Made by a program: the position numbers and the translations under genes. The notes below the pieces were generated by a model. The model did not search any database, was not told the DNA's origin, and was given only the letters and a program-made list of their open reading frames with translations. From assembly GCF_004010155.1 (NCBI RefSeq), contig NZ_RRYH01000043.1, forward strand, positions 1 to 34,598: 34,598 nt of DNA. Direction: 5' to 3'. Positions 26,047 to 33,238 of the stretch are shown piece by piece; position 1 is the stretch's first letter, and each line of letters starts with the position of its first letter. The DNA is from Solirhodobacter olei (lineage in GTDB: Bacteria; Pseudomonadota; Alphaproteobacteria; Rhodobacterales; Rhodobacteraceae).

Positions 26047-26702
26047 GATCACTGCGCTTCACCCTGCCGCTTCTGATCGTGGCGCTCTTGGCCGGCTGTG
26101 GCGACACCGGCAGTTCGCCGACGTTCCAAAAGATCGCCGGGGCCGTTCGCGGCCAGTTCGGCGCGCACAAGTCCGGCCCTCCCCTGGCGATGCAGCTGAC
26201 CCGGGCTCAGGTTCGCGCGGTCAAGGCACCGCTTCTGCGAGCCTCGATTCCGAAATTCCACACGGCAACGCTTCTGAGCTTCTATGCCCGCAACGGCAAT
26301 GTAATCACCTGGGCCGATGGTGCACAGGACGAGGTCAGCACCCGCAACGGGATCGTGGTCGCCACCCACGGCCTGCCGGGAGACCTGACTTCGGCCGATT
26401 TGCCTAGCCTCACCGATATCGCCCGCGGCACGGGAACGGTAGGCGCCCGCTACTGGTCGCTCGATTCTCTGGACCAAGCCCGGCTCATCACGGCGACCTG
26501 CACCCTGAGCACTCTGGGAGAGGAAACGATCACTATCATCGGTCTCACCTATAAGACCCGGCATATCAGCGAAAGTTGTGAAAGCCCGGCTGGCGCGTTC
26601 CAAAACGAGTTCTGGATCGAGCCGGGGCCGGTGATGCGCAAGTCGCTTCAATGGGTCGGGCCATTCGTCGGACAGATTCTGCTGGAAAATCTGGCGGAAT
26701 GA
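26043..26702 (+). CDS. yjbF: YjbF/GfcB family lipoprotein
   Basis: A 219-residue lipoprotein. The signal peptide ends in L-L-A-G-C, with the lipidated Cys at residue 19. The mature protein has the YjbF pattern F-Y-A-R-N-G-N-V-I-T-W ... T-R-N-G-I-V-V-A-T-H-G-L-P-G-D-L, then a conserved central Y-W-S-L-D and a Cys pair (near 159 and 179) that could form a disulphide. ATG 26043 overlaps the yjbH stop. It is the second gene of the yjbH-yjbF pair and 113 bp before the YjbE-like gene, which may have its own promoter in that gap. Confidence 0.9.
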   Translation: MRSLRFTLPLLIVALLAGCGDTGSSPTFQKIAGAVRGQFGAHKSGPPLAMQLTRAQVRAVKAPLLRASIPKFHTATLLSFYARNGNVITWADGAQDEVSTRNGIVVATHGLPGDLTSADLPSLTDIARGTGTVGARYWSLDSLDQARLITATCTLSTLGEETITIIGLTYKTRHISESCESPAGAFQNEFWIEPGPVMRKSLQWVGPFVGQILLENLAE

Positions 26703-26815
26703 GCGGCAGGGCGACAATCTCGCGGGAAGATCGTATCTTTCCTTTGAATCGCTAGACCGGAGGGCAATCCGGGACTATGGTACGGCAAAGATTTACAACC
26801 GGAAGGATGCAGAAA

Positions 26816-27139
26816 ATGAAAACGTTGCCTTTCTCTGTTGCGGTAATTCTGCTCTCCGCCGGCACGGCGTTGGCACAGGTAGCACCGCCGCCGCCGCCCC
26901 TGCCCGCTGCGGGCGGTATCGCGGGCGGCGCAGGTGGTGCCGCGGCCGGTGCCGGTGCCGGTGCGGCAGCAGCCGGTGCGGCTGCTGCTGCGGGTGCCGG
27001 CCTTGGCATTGGCACCATAGGGCTTGTGGCGGCCGGCCTAGTGACCATCGGTGTCGCGGCTGGCTCGAGCAGCAGCAGCAGCGGGACTAGCTCGACGGGC
27101 TCCTCGGGCTCCTCGGGGTCGACCTCCGGCACGAACTGA
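26816..27139 (+). CDS. YjbE/GfcA-like small secreted Gly/Ala/Ser-rich protein
   Basis: A 107-residue protein with a Sec signal peptide (residues 1-20, A-L-A-Q). The mature part is low complexity: a Pro run, Gly/Ala repeats (about 30-60), a hydrophobic Gly/Val stretch (about 62-80) and a Ser/Gly/Thr tail. E. coli YjbE and GfcA (YmcD) are also short, secreted and Ser/Thr/Gly/Ala-rich and belong to the same operons, so size, composition and position support the call; sequence similarity is weak because of low complexity. ATG 26816 has GGAAGG nine bases upstream; ATG 26807 is too close to it. A strong terminator follows at 27174. Confidence 0.75.
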   Translation: MKTLPFSVAVILLSAGTALAQVAPPPPPLPAAGGIAGGAGGAAAGAGAGAAAAGAAAAAGAGLGIGTIGLVAAGLVTIGVAAGSSSSSSGTSSTGSSGSSGSTSGTN

Positions 27140-27173
27140 TCCCGGCCGAGATTTCTCGCCTTCGAAAGATTTG

Positions 27174-27204
27174 CGCCATGGCCCCTTTGGGCCGTGGCGT
27201 TTTC
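27174..27204 (+). terminator. strong intrinsic terminator of the yjbHFE run
   Basis: An 11-bp stem (27174-27184 with 27189-27199, one G-T pair), four-base loop, then TTTT at 27200-27203. It lies 35 bp after the YjbE-like stop and separates this run from doeA. Confidence 0.85.
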
Positions 27205-27275
27205 ATGTCCGCACGGGCTCTGGACCCTGCCCCTCCCAGGAGGCAGAGTGACCCCGACAGAATGCGGAGGGCACG

Positions 27276-28457
27276 ATGGGGGAAGTTGCATTGAATTTCA
27301 GCCGAGCGGAATATGCGACGCGGCTGGAGAAGACCCGGGCGGCGATGGCCGCGAAGGGTATCGATCTGCTGATCGTTACCGATCCCTCGAACATGAACTG
27401 GCTGACCGGCTACGACGGCTGGTCCTTTTACGTGCATCAGTGCGTCGTCGTCCCGCCTTCGGGAGAGCCAATCTGGTTCGGCCGCGGCCAGGACGCCAAC
27501 GGCGCCCGCCGCACCGCGTATCTCGCCGAGGCAAATATTATCGGCTACCCCGACCATTATGTGCAGTCGACCGAGCGGCACCCGATGGACTATCTCTCCG
27601 CTCAGCTCGCCGATCGTGGCCTCGGCAAGCTTCGCATCGGCGTGGAGATGGACAATTACTGGTTCACAGCCGCCGCTTTCGCGAGCCTTGTGAAGCACTT
27701 ACCCGATGCACGCTTCTCCGACTGCACGGCGCTGGTGAACTGGCAGCGCGCGGTGAAATCGGAGACAGAGATCGGCTACATGCGCCAGGCGGCCCGGATC
27801 GTCGAGGGAATGCACGCCCGCATCCTGGATACCGTCGAGGTCGGCATGCGCAAATGCGATCTGGTAGCCGAGATCTACGATGCCGGGATCCGCGGCGTCG
27901 CCGGCGCTGGCGGGGACTACCCCGCCATCGTGCCGCTTCTGCCCTCCGGCGCCGATGCCTCCGCCCCGCATCTGACCTGGGACGACAAGCCGATGAAGTC
28001 CGGCGAAGGCACCTTTTTTGAGATCGCCGGCTGCTTCCACCGGTATCATTGTCCCCTCTCTCGCACGGTCTTTCTCGGCAAGCCGACCCAGGCGTTCCTC
28101 GATGCGGAGAAGGCGACGCTTGAAGGGATGGAGGCCGGGCTGGAGGCTGCTCGGCCGGGCAACACCTGCGAGGATATCGCCACGGCCTTCTTCGCCGTCC
28201 TCGCAAAACACGGCATCGTCAAGGACAACCGTACCGGCTACCCGATCGGGGTCTCCTACCCGCCGGACTGGGGCGAACGCACGATGTCGCTGCGCCCGGG
28301 CGATAAGACCGAGCTGCGGCCAGGCATGACCTTTCATTTCATGACCGGGCTATGGCTCGAGGATATGGGGTTGGAGATCACCGAATCTATCCTGATTACC
28401 GAAACCGGTGTCGATTGCCTCGCTGACGTCCCGCGCAAGCTGTTTGTGAAAGACTGA
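27276..28457 (+). CDS. doeA: ectoine hydrolase, DoeA type (M24 family)
   Basis: A 393-residue protein of the creatinase/prolidase (M24) fold, matching DoeA in length. The N-terminal domain has P-S-N-M-N-W-L-T-G-Y-D-G-W-S-F-Y-V-H-Q, and the C-terminal pita-bread domain has H-L-T-W-D-D, G-T-F-F-E-I-A-G-C-F-H-R-Y-H-C-P-L-S-R-T-V and F-H-F-M-T-G-L-W. The usual metal-ligand Asp residues are not in place (E-I-A-G and C-P-L-S-R-T), as in non-metal members of the family such as creatinase. DoeA opens the ectoine ring to N-acetyl-diaminobutyrate. ATG 27276 has GGAGGG upstream. The partner deacetylase doeB, doeC/D and an AsnC regulator are not adjacent, so the gene is isolated here. Confidence 0.85.
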   Translation: MGEVALNFSRAEYATRLEKTRAAMAAKGIDLLIVTDPSNMNWLTGYDGWSFYVHQCVVVPPSGEPIWFGRGQDANGARRTAYLAEANIIGYPDHYVQSTERHPMDYLSAQLADRGLGKLRIGVEMDNYWFTAAAFASLVKHLPDARFSDCTALVNWQRAVKSETEIGYMRQAARIVEGMHARILDTVEVGMRKCDLVAEIYDAGIRGVAGAGGDYPAIVPLLPSGADASAPHLTWDDKPMKSGEGTFFEIAGCFHRYHCPLSRTVFLGKPTQAFLDAEKATLEGMEAGLEAARPGNTCEDIATAFFAVLAKHGIVKDNRTGYPIGVSYPPDWGERTMSLRPGDKTELRPGMTFHFMTGLWLEDMGLEITESILITETGVDCLADVPRKLFVKD

Positions 28458-28486
28458 AGACACCCATGGGATGAGGGCTTGCTCCG

Positions 28487-28523
28487 GCCCGCGCGTGAAG
28501 CGTTTCTGCGCTTGCGCGCGGGC
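28487..28523 (+). terminator. long hairpin after doeA
   Basis: Nine-base GC arms (28487-28495 and 28515-28523) enclose a bulge and a five-base inner stem (AAGCG/CGCTT) with a six-base loop. There is no T-run, so termination would be weak or Rho-aided. Confidence 0.45.
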
Positions 28524-28721
28524 GAGTTTGTGGACGCGACGTCAACCTGAAGCATCACGGGATCGCGACAACCCGTGAGCCGATCGTGCATTCCGGCTGC
28601 TGTGGCTCACAGGCCATGCTCACGCACGCGGAGCGTTCCGGCGAGGAGTCCGGTCGCTCCGCAAGTTGTGATTGGGCGCAGTCCTCTCTCTCGGAGTTGC
28701 GCCTTGCCACGTCTCAAATGA

Positions 28722-28741
28722 CGATGTTAGCGGTAACATCG
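28722..28741. promoter_or_regulatory. LacI-family operator-like palindrome CGATGTTA-GCGG-TAACATCG
   Basis: Perfect eight-base arms around GCGG contain TGTTAGCGGTAACA, the form of sites bound by LacI/GalR sugar repressors. It is 55 bp upstream of the sugar-binding protein start. No LacI-family gene lies in the window. Confidence 0.6.
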
Positions 28742-28796
28742 CGGACTACGGCCATAGAGCCATGTCCGTGCAAAACCTCAGAGGAGGAGAAACCCC

Positions 28797-29981
28797 ATGA
28801 AACGTCTTATTCAAACAGACTGCGCACCGAGCGTGGCCCGGCTGCTCGGCTGCACCGCGCTGGCCCTCGGCCTGACGGCGGGCGGCGCAATCGCGCAGGG
28901 CATCACCGCCGGGTCGTTCAACGCCAGCTTCGCCGCGATGGGCCAACTGAAGTCGGTCGTCGCCAAGGGCAAGGGCAAGATCGGCGTGCTGCTGCCGGAG
29001 ACCGCGACCTCCGCGCGCTACACCTCGTACGACGAGCCCTACCTTAAGAAGGCCTTCGAAAAAGCCGGGATCAAGTCTAGCGACGTGATCATCACCAATG
29101 CCCAGGGTTCGGAATCGAGCGAGTTAACCCAGGCGCAGACCGACATCTCGCAAGGTGCGACCGTGCTGGTGGTGGACCCGATCTCCTCCGGCGTGGGATC
29201 CTCGATCGAGACCTATGCCAAGCAGCACGGCGTTGCCGTTATCGACTATGACCGCCTGACGCTTGGCGGCAGCCGCGGCTATTACGTCAGCTTCGACAAC
29301 GTCGCGGTCGGCAAGCTGATCGGCCAGGGGATGGAACAGTGCATTGCGGCCTGGAACGTCAAGAAGCCGGACATCCTGGTGATGGCGGGTGCCCCGACGG
29401 ACAACAACGCCACGCTCTTCAAGCAGGGCTACATGAGCGTGCTGGAACCGAAGTTCAAATCGGGCGCTTATAAGAACGCGGGCGAGCCGGCAGGCACCTG
29501 GGACCCCTCGGTGGCCCGGACCACGTTCGAAGAGCAGTTCACAGCGCATAACAACATCAACGCGGTGGTCACGCCTAACGACGGCAACGCCAACGCAGTT
29601 ATCTCCTACCTGAAGACGCTGAAGGTTCCGCCGCATTCATTCCCGACCACGGGTCAGGACGGCACGCTGACGGGGATGCAGAACATTCTCTCCGGCTACC
29701 AGTGTGGCTCGGTCTACAAGCCGATCTACCTGGAAGCGCAAGCGGCGGCCGCGCTGGCGATCTACCTGCGCGCGGGCGAAACCCCGCCGGCGGCTCTGGT
29801 CAATGGCAAGACTATGGATTCGCAAGCCAAGATCGAAGTGCCCTCGGTTCTGCTTACGCCGTACTGGGTCACCCCGAAGAACATGAACGCGACCGTGGTG
29901 AAAGACGGCTTCGTCTCCGCCAAGAAGCTTTGCGCCGGTAACATGGCCAAGGCCTGCGCGGCTGCCGGCATCAAGTCGTAA
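28797..29981 (+). CDS. sugar ABC transporter substrate-binding protein (XylF-like)
   Basis: A 394-residue periplasmic binding protein. A Sec signal peptide spans about residues 1-34 (K-R-L, then a Leu/Gly/Ala core ending A-I-A-Q). The mature domain is of the ribose/xylose-binding class: K-I-G-V-L-L-P-E-T-A-T-S-A-R-Y near 61-75, T-Q-A-Q-T-D-I-S-Q-G-A-T-V-L-V-V-D-P near 105-122, G-V-A-V-I-D-Y-D-R-L with the sugar-stacking region, and V-T-P-N-D-G-N-A-N-A-V-I near 258-269. A pair of late Cys (near 378 and 385) may form a disulphide. A strong AGGAGGAG site precedes the start. It is followed 51 bp later by the fused ATPase-permease. Xylose or a related pentose is a reasonable guess, not proven. Confidence 0.9.
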   Translation: MKRLIQTDCAPSVARLLGCTALALGLTAGGAIAQGITAGSFNASFAAMGQLKSVVAKGKGKIGVLLPETATSARYTSYDEPYLKKAFEKAGIKSSDVIITNAQGSESSELTQAQTDISQGATVLVVDPISSGVGSSIETYAKQHGVAVIDYDRLTLGGSRGYYVSFDNVAVGKLIGQGMEQCIAAWNVKKPDILVMAGAPTDNNATLFKQGYMSVLEPKFKSGAYKNAGEPAGTWDPSVARTTFEEQFTAHNNINAVVTPNDGNANAVISYLKTLKVPPHSFPTTGQDGTLTGMQNILSGYQCGSVYKPIYLEAQAAAALAIYLRAGETPPAALVNGKTMDSQAKIEVPSVLLTPYWVTPKNMNATVVKDGFVSAKKLCAGNMAKACAAAGIKS

Positions 29982-30032
29982 GCCCAGCCGATGGCAGAAA
30001 GCTCTATTCAAGAGCCGGGCGGAGGAGCAGAT

Positions 30033-32069
30033 ATGCTCCTCCGCGTCCGGGGGATCGAAAAGAACTTCGGCGCCGTCCAGGCCCTGGGCGGCGTCGATCT
30101 GGATTTGCCACCTGGCCAGGTGACTGCACTCGTCGGCGACAACGGTGCCGGCAAGTCGGTGCTGATCAAGACCATCGCTGGCATCCACGAAGCCGACGGC
30201 GGCGAGATCATCTGGGATGGCGAGACGGTTCGGATCCGCAGCCCGCGCGATTCCGCGGCACTGGGGATCGAGGTGGTCTACCAGGACCTCGCGCTGTGCG
30301 ACAATCTCGACATCGTCCAGAACATGTTCCTGGGCCGCGAACGCATTTCCGGCGGAATGCTGGACGAGGACGGCATGGAACGCTCCGCCGCCGAAACGCT
30401 GGCGAGCCTCAACGTCACCACCCTGCGCTCGATCCGCGCGCCGGTGGCTTCGCTCTCGGGCGGGCAGCGGCAGTCGATCGCAGTCGCAAAGGCGGTCATG
30501 TGGAACTCCAAGCTCGTCATCCTCGACGAGCCGACAGCAGCGCTCGGCGTCGCCCAGACCCGGCAGGTTTTGGCGCTGGTGCGCCGCCTGGCCGATCAGG
30601 GCCTCGCCGTGATGATGGTGTCGCACAACCTCAACGACGTCTTCGCCGTCGCCGACCGTATCGCGGTGCTGCGGCTTGGCAAGATGGTGGCTCAGGGCCC
30701 TGCTGACGAGTTCGACGTCCCGCTTACAGTGGAGCTGATGACCACTGGCAGTTCCGAACGTCTGGGAAAGGTGAAAGCCGAACGTCCGCCGCCTGGCACA
30801 CCGGCCTCCCTGCCCGGCAGTGACGAAGCCGACACGCAACGCTCCGCCGTCGTGGGAGCTGGACAGTCCCAGAGTTTTGGGGCCTTCCTGAGTTCGACCT
30901 GGACCAAGGTTCTGGCCGGGCAGAGCGGGGTTCTGCCGGTGCTTCTGGGCGTCATCCTGATCGCCGGGATCTTCCAGACCCAGAATGCGAAGTTCCTCTC
31001 TGCCGGGAACGTTGTGAACCTTTTGGTGCAAGGCTCCGTCTTCATGCTGATCGGCATGGGCGAGGTCTTCGTGCTTCTCTTGGGTGAGATTGACCTGTCA
31101 CTCGGCTTCATCGCTGGCATCGGGGGGACGGTCGCCACAATGCTGGTTCAGCCGGGAACCGACTGGCCATGGTGGGCCGCGGTGATCGCGGCGCTGGTCG
31201 CAACAGGGCTTCTCGGCGCGATCCAGGGGCTCTTGATAACCAAGGTCCGTCTGCCCTCCTTTGTCGTCACTCTGGCCGGGCTTCTCGGTTTCCAAGGTGT
31301 GATGATCGAGCTTCTGGGCGCTGGCGGCACCATCCCGATCCCGAACGAGGTGATCAACAACTTCGCCAATGGCACGCTTACGCGCGCCGGCGGCTGGATC
31401 GCCACGGCACTGGTGCTGGCCATTTACGCGGTCATGACCGTGCGGAAGGACCGGATCCGCCGGCAAAGCGGCCTCGTCGCCCCGCCGCCTGGCCTCACCG
31501 CGCTGAAGATCGGGGCAGCCGCCCTCTCGGGGATTGTCCTGGTGCTGGTGTCTAACTTCGACCGCGGTATCCCGCGCTTCCCGATCAATGGGATGCCCTG
31601 GGTGATCCCGATCGTCTTCGCAGTGCTGGTAGCCTGGTCGGTCCTGCTGGGCCGGACACGCTTCGGGCGCTACATCTACGCTATCGGCGGCAGCGCCGAG
31701 GCAGCCAGGCGTGCGGGTGTGAACCTCGGAAGGATCCGCATGCTGGCGTTCACGCTGGCAGCGATGACGGCAGGGATCGGTGGCATCATCTACGCCTCTC
31801 GCCTGCGGTCGATCTCCACCAGCTTCGACGGCGGCACGATCGTGCTCTATGTCGTGGCGACGGCAGTGATCGGGGGGACCAGCCTCTTCGGTGGCAGAGG
31901 ACACCCTCTGCACCCGGTCTTGGGTGGTGTGGTCATCGCGGCGATCGTAAACGGCATGGCGCTGCTCGGACTGCCGGCCGCCGTGCAGTTGATGGCGACG
32001 GCACTTGTCCTGCTGGCCTCCATCACCGTCGACGTGGTGGTGCGGCGTCGGGGTGAAACCTCGCGATAG
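30033..32069 (+). CDS. sugar ABC transporter ATPase-permease fusion (XylG/XylH-like in one chain)
   Basis: A 678-residue single chain. Residues about 1-240 are one ABC ATPase: Walker A G-D-N-G-A-G-K-S near 36-43, Q-loop V-Y-Q-D, signature L-S-G-G-Q-R-Q near 138-144, Walker B L-V-I-L-D-E-P-T, H-loop V-S-H-N. A Pro/Ser-rich linker (about 245-290) leads to a permease of the ribose/xylose class with about ten helices: I-G-M-G-E-V-F-V-L-L-L-G-E-I-D-L-S-L-G-F-I-A-G, the P-S-F-V-V-T-L-A-G-L-L-G-F-Q-G motif and the C-terminal G-G-T-S-L-F-G-G-R-G-H-P. These functions are normally separate genes. The frame is open without interruption. ATG 30033 follows an ideal GGAGGAG; ATG 29991 has no ribosome site. 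A homodimer would give two ATPases and two permeases. Confidence 0.9.
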   Translation: MLLRVRGIEKNFGAVQALGGVDLDLPPGQVTALVGDNGAGKSVLIKTIAGIHEADGGEIIWDGETVRIRSPRDSAALGIEVVYQDLALCDNLDIVQNMFLGRERISGGMLDEDGMERSAAETLASLNVTTLRSIRAPVASLSGGQRQSIAVAKAVMWNSKLVILDEPTAALGVAQTRQVLALVRRLADQGLAVMMVSHNLNDVFAVADRIAVLRLGKMVAQGPADEFDVPLTVELMTTGSSERLGKVKAERPPPGTPASLPGSDEADTQRSAVVGAGQSQSFGAFLSSTWTKVLAGQSGVLPVLLGVILIAGIFQTQNAKFLSAGNVVNLLVQGSVFMLIGMGEVFVLLLGEIDLSLGFIAGIGGTVATMLVQPGTDWPWWAAVIAALVATGLLGAIQGLLITKVRLPSFVVTLAGLLGFQGVMIELLGAGGTIPIPNEVINNFANGTLTRAGGWIATALVLAIYAVMTVRKDRIRRQSGLVAPPPGLTALKIGAAALSGIVLVLVSNFDRGIPRFPINGMPWVIPIVFAVLVAWSVLLGRTRFGRYIYAIGGSAEAARRAGVNLGRIRMLAFTLAAMTAGIGGIIYASRLRSISTSFDGGTIVLYVVATAVIGGTSLFGGRGHPLHPVLGGVVIAAIVNGMALLGLPAAVQLMATALVLLASITVDVVVRRRGETSR

Positions 32070-32093
32070 CGATCCGGAAACCTGCCTGTAACT

Positions 32094-32128
32094 GGGGCGG
32101 CCTGCCAGGCGGTAGGCTGCCCCCTTTT
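32094..32128 (+). terminator. intrinsic terminator of the sugar ABC operon
   Basis: Ten-base arms (32094-32103 and 32114-32123, one G-T pair), a ten-base loop, then C and TTTT at 32125-32128. It lies 24 bp after the fusion gene's stop. Confidence 0.8.
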
Positions 32129-32154
32129 CGTTGGGCCCACCCCCCTGCCCTAGG

Positions 32155-32184
32155 CATTCGTAATGATGGGGTCGGGGGTTCGAG
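32155..32184 (+). tRNA. 3'-half fragment of tRNA-Thr(CGT), cut by IS6
   Basis: The order is exactly that of a tRNA from the anticodon loop onward: 7-nt loop TTCGTAA (32157-32163, anticodon CGT), five-base 3' stem TGATG, five-base variable loop GGGTC, five-base T stem GGGGG, and T loop TTCGAG, where the IS begins. The 5' anticodon strand pairs only for its last two bases (CA), then fails, as expected at the crossover of an integration site in a tRNA gene. The acceptor 3' strand and CCA are missing beyond the IS. It is non-functional and best read as an old attachment-site half. Confidence 0.55.
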
Positions 32185-32983
32185 GGGATTGCCAACTTGC
32201 TCGTGGTCCGACGTTGGCGTAGGTGCCGAGGATGAATATTCCCGACACGATGCCGCGCCTGAAGGGCTATCGTTTTCCTCGCGCGATCGTGGCTTACGCG
32301 GTCTGGGCCTATCACCGGTTCGCGCTCAGTACCGGGGATGTCGAGGATTTGCTTGCCGAGCGCGGCGTGATCGTTAGCCGGCAAACCGTGCGGCAATGGG
32401 TGAACCGCTTCGGGAGCCACTTCGCCGCCTGCATCAGGCGCGACAGGCCGGCCGCCAGCGACAAGTGGCACCTCGACGAGGTCGTCGTCCCGATCGGCGG
32501 GGAGAAGTTCTGGTTGTGGCGAGCGGTCGATGTGATGGGCGATGTGCTCGACATCCTGGTACAGAAGCAGCGGAATGCGAAGGCGGCGAAGCGATTTCTG
32601 GTACGACTGATCGGCCGCTTCGGCACTCCGCGTGTCGTCGTCACCGACAAGCTGCGCAGCTATACCAGCCCGATCGGCCATCTCGCACCCGATGCGGATC
32701 ACCGCGCGCGCAAGGGGCTCAACAACCGCATCGAGGGATCGCACAGGTCGACCCGAAAGCGCGAGAAGATCATGGGGCGGTTCAACAGGCCCAGAGGTTC
32801 CTCGCCGCCCATGACCAGGTCGACACGCTCTTACGACCCCGCCGCTATCGTCTCTCCGCTTCCTCTTGGCGACACGCCAGATCCGATGCCTTCGATCTCT
32901 GGGCTATCTATGCCCTCGAAATGAGCGCCTGACGAACACCACTCAGGCCCATGCCGATTTCGGCCTGACAAGTTGGCAATCCC
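32185..32983 (+). mobile_element. IS6-family insertion sequence, left copy, 799 bp
   Basis: Terminal inverted repeats of 15 perfect bases, GGGATTGCCAACTTG at 32185-32199 and its complement at 32969-32983, bound one transposase reading frame. Size and organisation are those of IS6/IS26-type elements. The eight bases outside each end (32177-32184 and 32984-32991) do not match, so there is no target duplication; this fits replicative transposition, cointegrate resolution or a later deletion. The first 40 bases recur at the right end of the window in the same orientation. Confidence 0.9.
32232..32932 (+). pseudogene. IS6-family transposase, frameshifted near its C-terminus
   Basis: The N-terminal part (R-L-K-G-Y-R-F-P-R-A-I-V-A-Y-A-V-W-A-Y-H-R-F) and helix-turn-helix (about residues 35-60) are normal for IS6. 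The catalytic D-D-E residues are all present: W-H-L-D-E, V-V-T-D-K and N-N-R-I-E-G-S-H-R. After K-I-M-G-R-F the reading frame shifts near 32780-32790. The expected ending (Q-A-Q-R-F-L-A-A-H-D-Q-V ... F-D-L-W-A-I-Y) lies in another frame and stops at 32932, while the original frame runs on with unrelated sequence to 32924. A small deletion at the junction is likely. The start could be ATG 32232 or GTG 32223. It is probably inactive, although all catalytic residues precede the lesion. Confidence 0.85.
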
Positions 32984-33028
32984 GTCTAAACACTGACAGG
33001 CACGCCCTTTGGGCCTGCGCGGCAGCTT

Positions 33029-33238
33029 TCGTTGCAAGAGAGGTGCAACGATTTGTCATCCAGTTTGGATAATCCAGCATTTACAGCTATTTATTTGTTG
33101 CACGGCGTTTCCTGAATCGTTGCATGCGCCTTGGCGGCAAAAATCGTTGCAGAATCCTTGCAACGAAAGCTTGAGGGATATGGAAAAATGTTATTTTGTA
33201 GATAGATAATCGTTGTGAGCAATAAGGTTATCGTTGCA
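33029..33238. repeat. array of the octamer TCGTTGCA upstream of fic
   Basis: Perfect TCGTTGCA occurs at 33029-33036, 33117-33124, 33144-33151 and 33231-33238, and its complement TGCAACGA at 33044-33051 and 33159-33166. The first and third direct copies pair with the inverted copies at seven-base spacing, making two similar dyads. Near copies lie at 33096-33103 and 33210-33217. Two sites extend to ATCGTTGCATGC, the last reaching into the fic start codon. This is an operator-like array. The likely reader is the winged helix of the Fic protein or an unseen regulator (inference). Confidence 0.8.

Larger units (their letters stand above)
28458..28796. other. 339-bp intergenic region before the sugar ABC operon
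   Basis: No gene is supported. It holds a hairpin just after doeA, the LacI-type palindrome at 28722-28741, and an AGAGGAGGAG ribosome site immediately before ATG 28797. A TTGCCA hexamer at 28704-28709 is a possible -35; no clear -10 is seen, but one would overlap the palindrome. Confidence 0.5.

Noticed and set aside
29637-32744. Very long minus-strand open frames (464 and 548 codons) opposite the sugar ABC genes and the IS
   Set aside because: They are antisense shadows of high-GC genes, rich in His/Arg/Asp/Gly without family motifs, and one runs across the ABC terminator and into the transposase.
32177-32991. Eight-base target-site duplication of the left IS6 copy
   Set aside because: The flanking octamers GGTTCGAG and GTCTAAAC do not match, and neither matches CGGTACGG before the right copy.
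33029-33238. CRISPR-like or integron-like repeat array upstream of fic
   Set aside because: The repeats are only eight bases, occur in both orientations with irregular spacing, and have no cas or integrase gene nearby. An operator array fits better.
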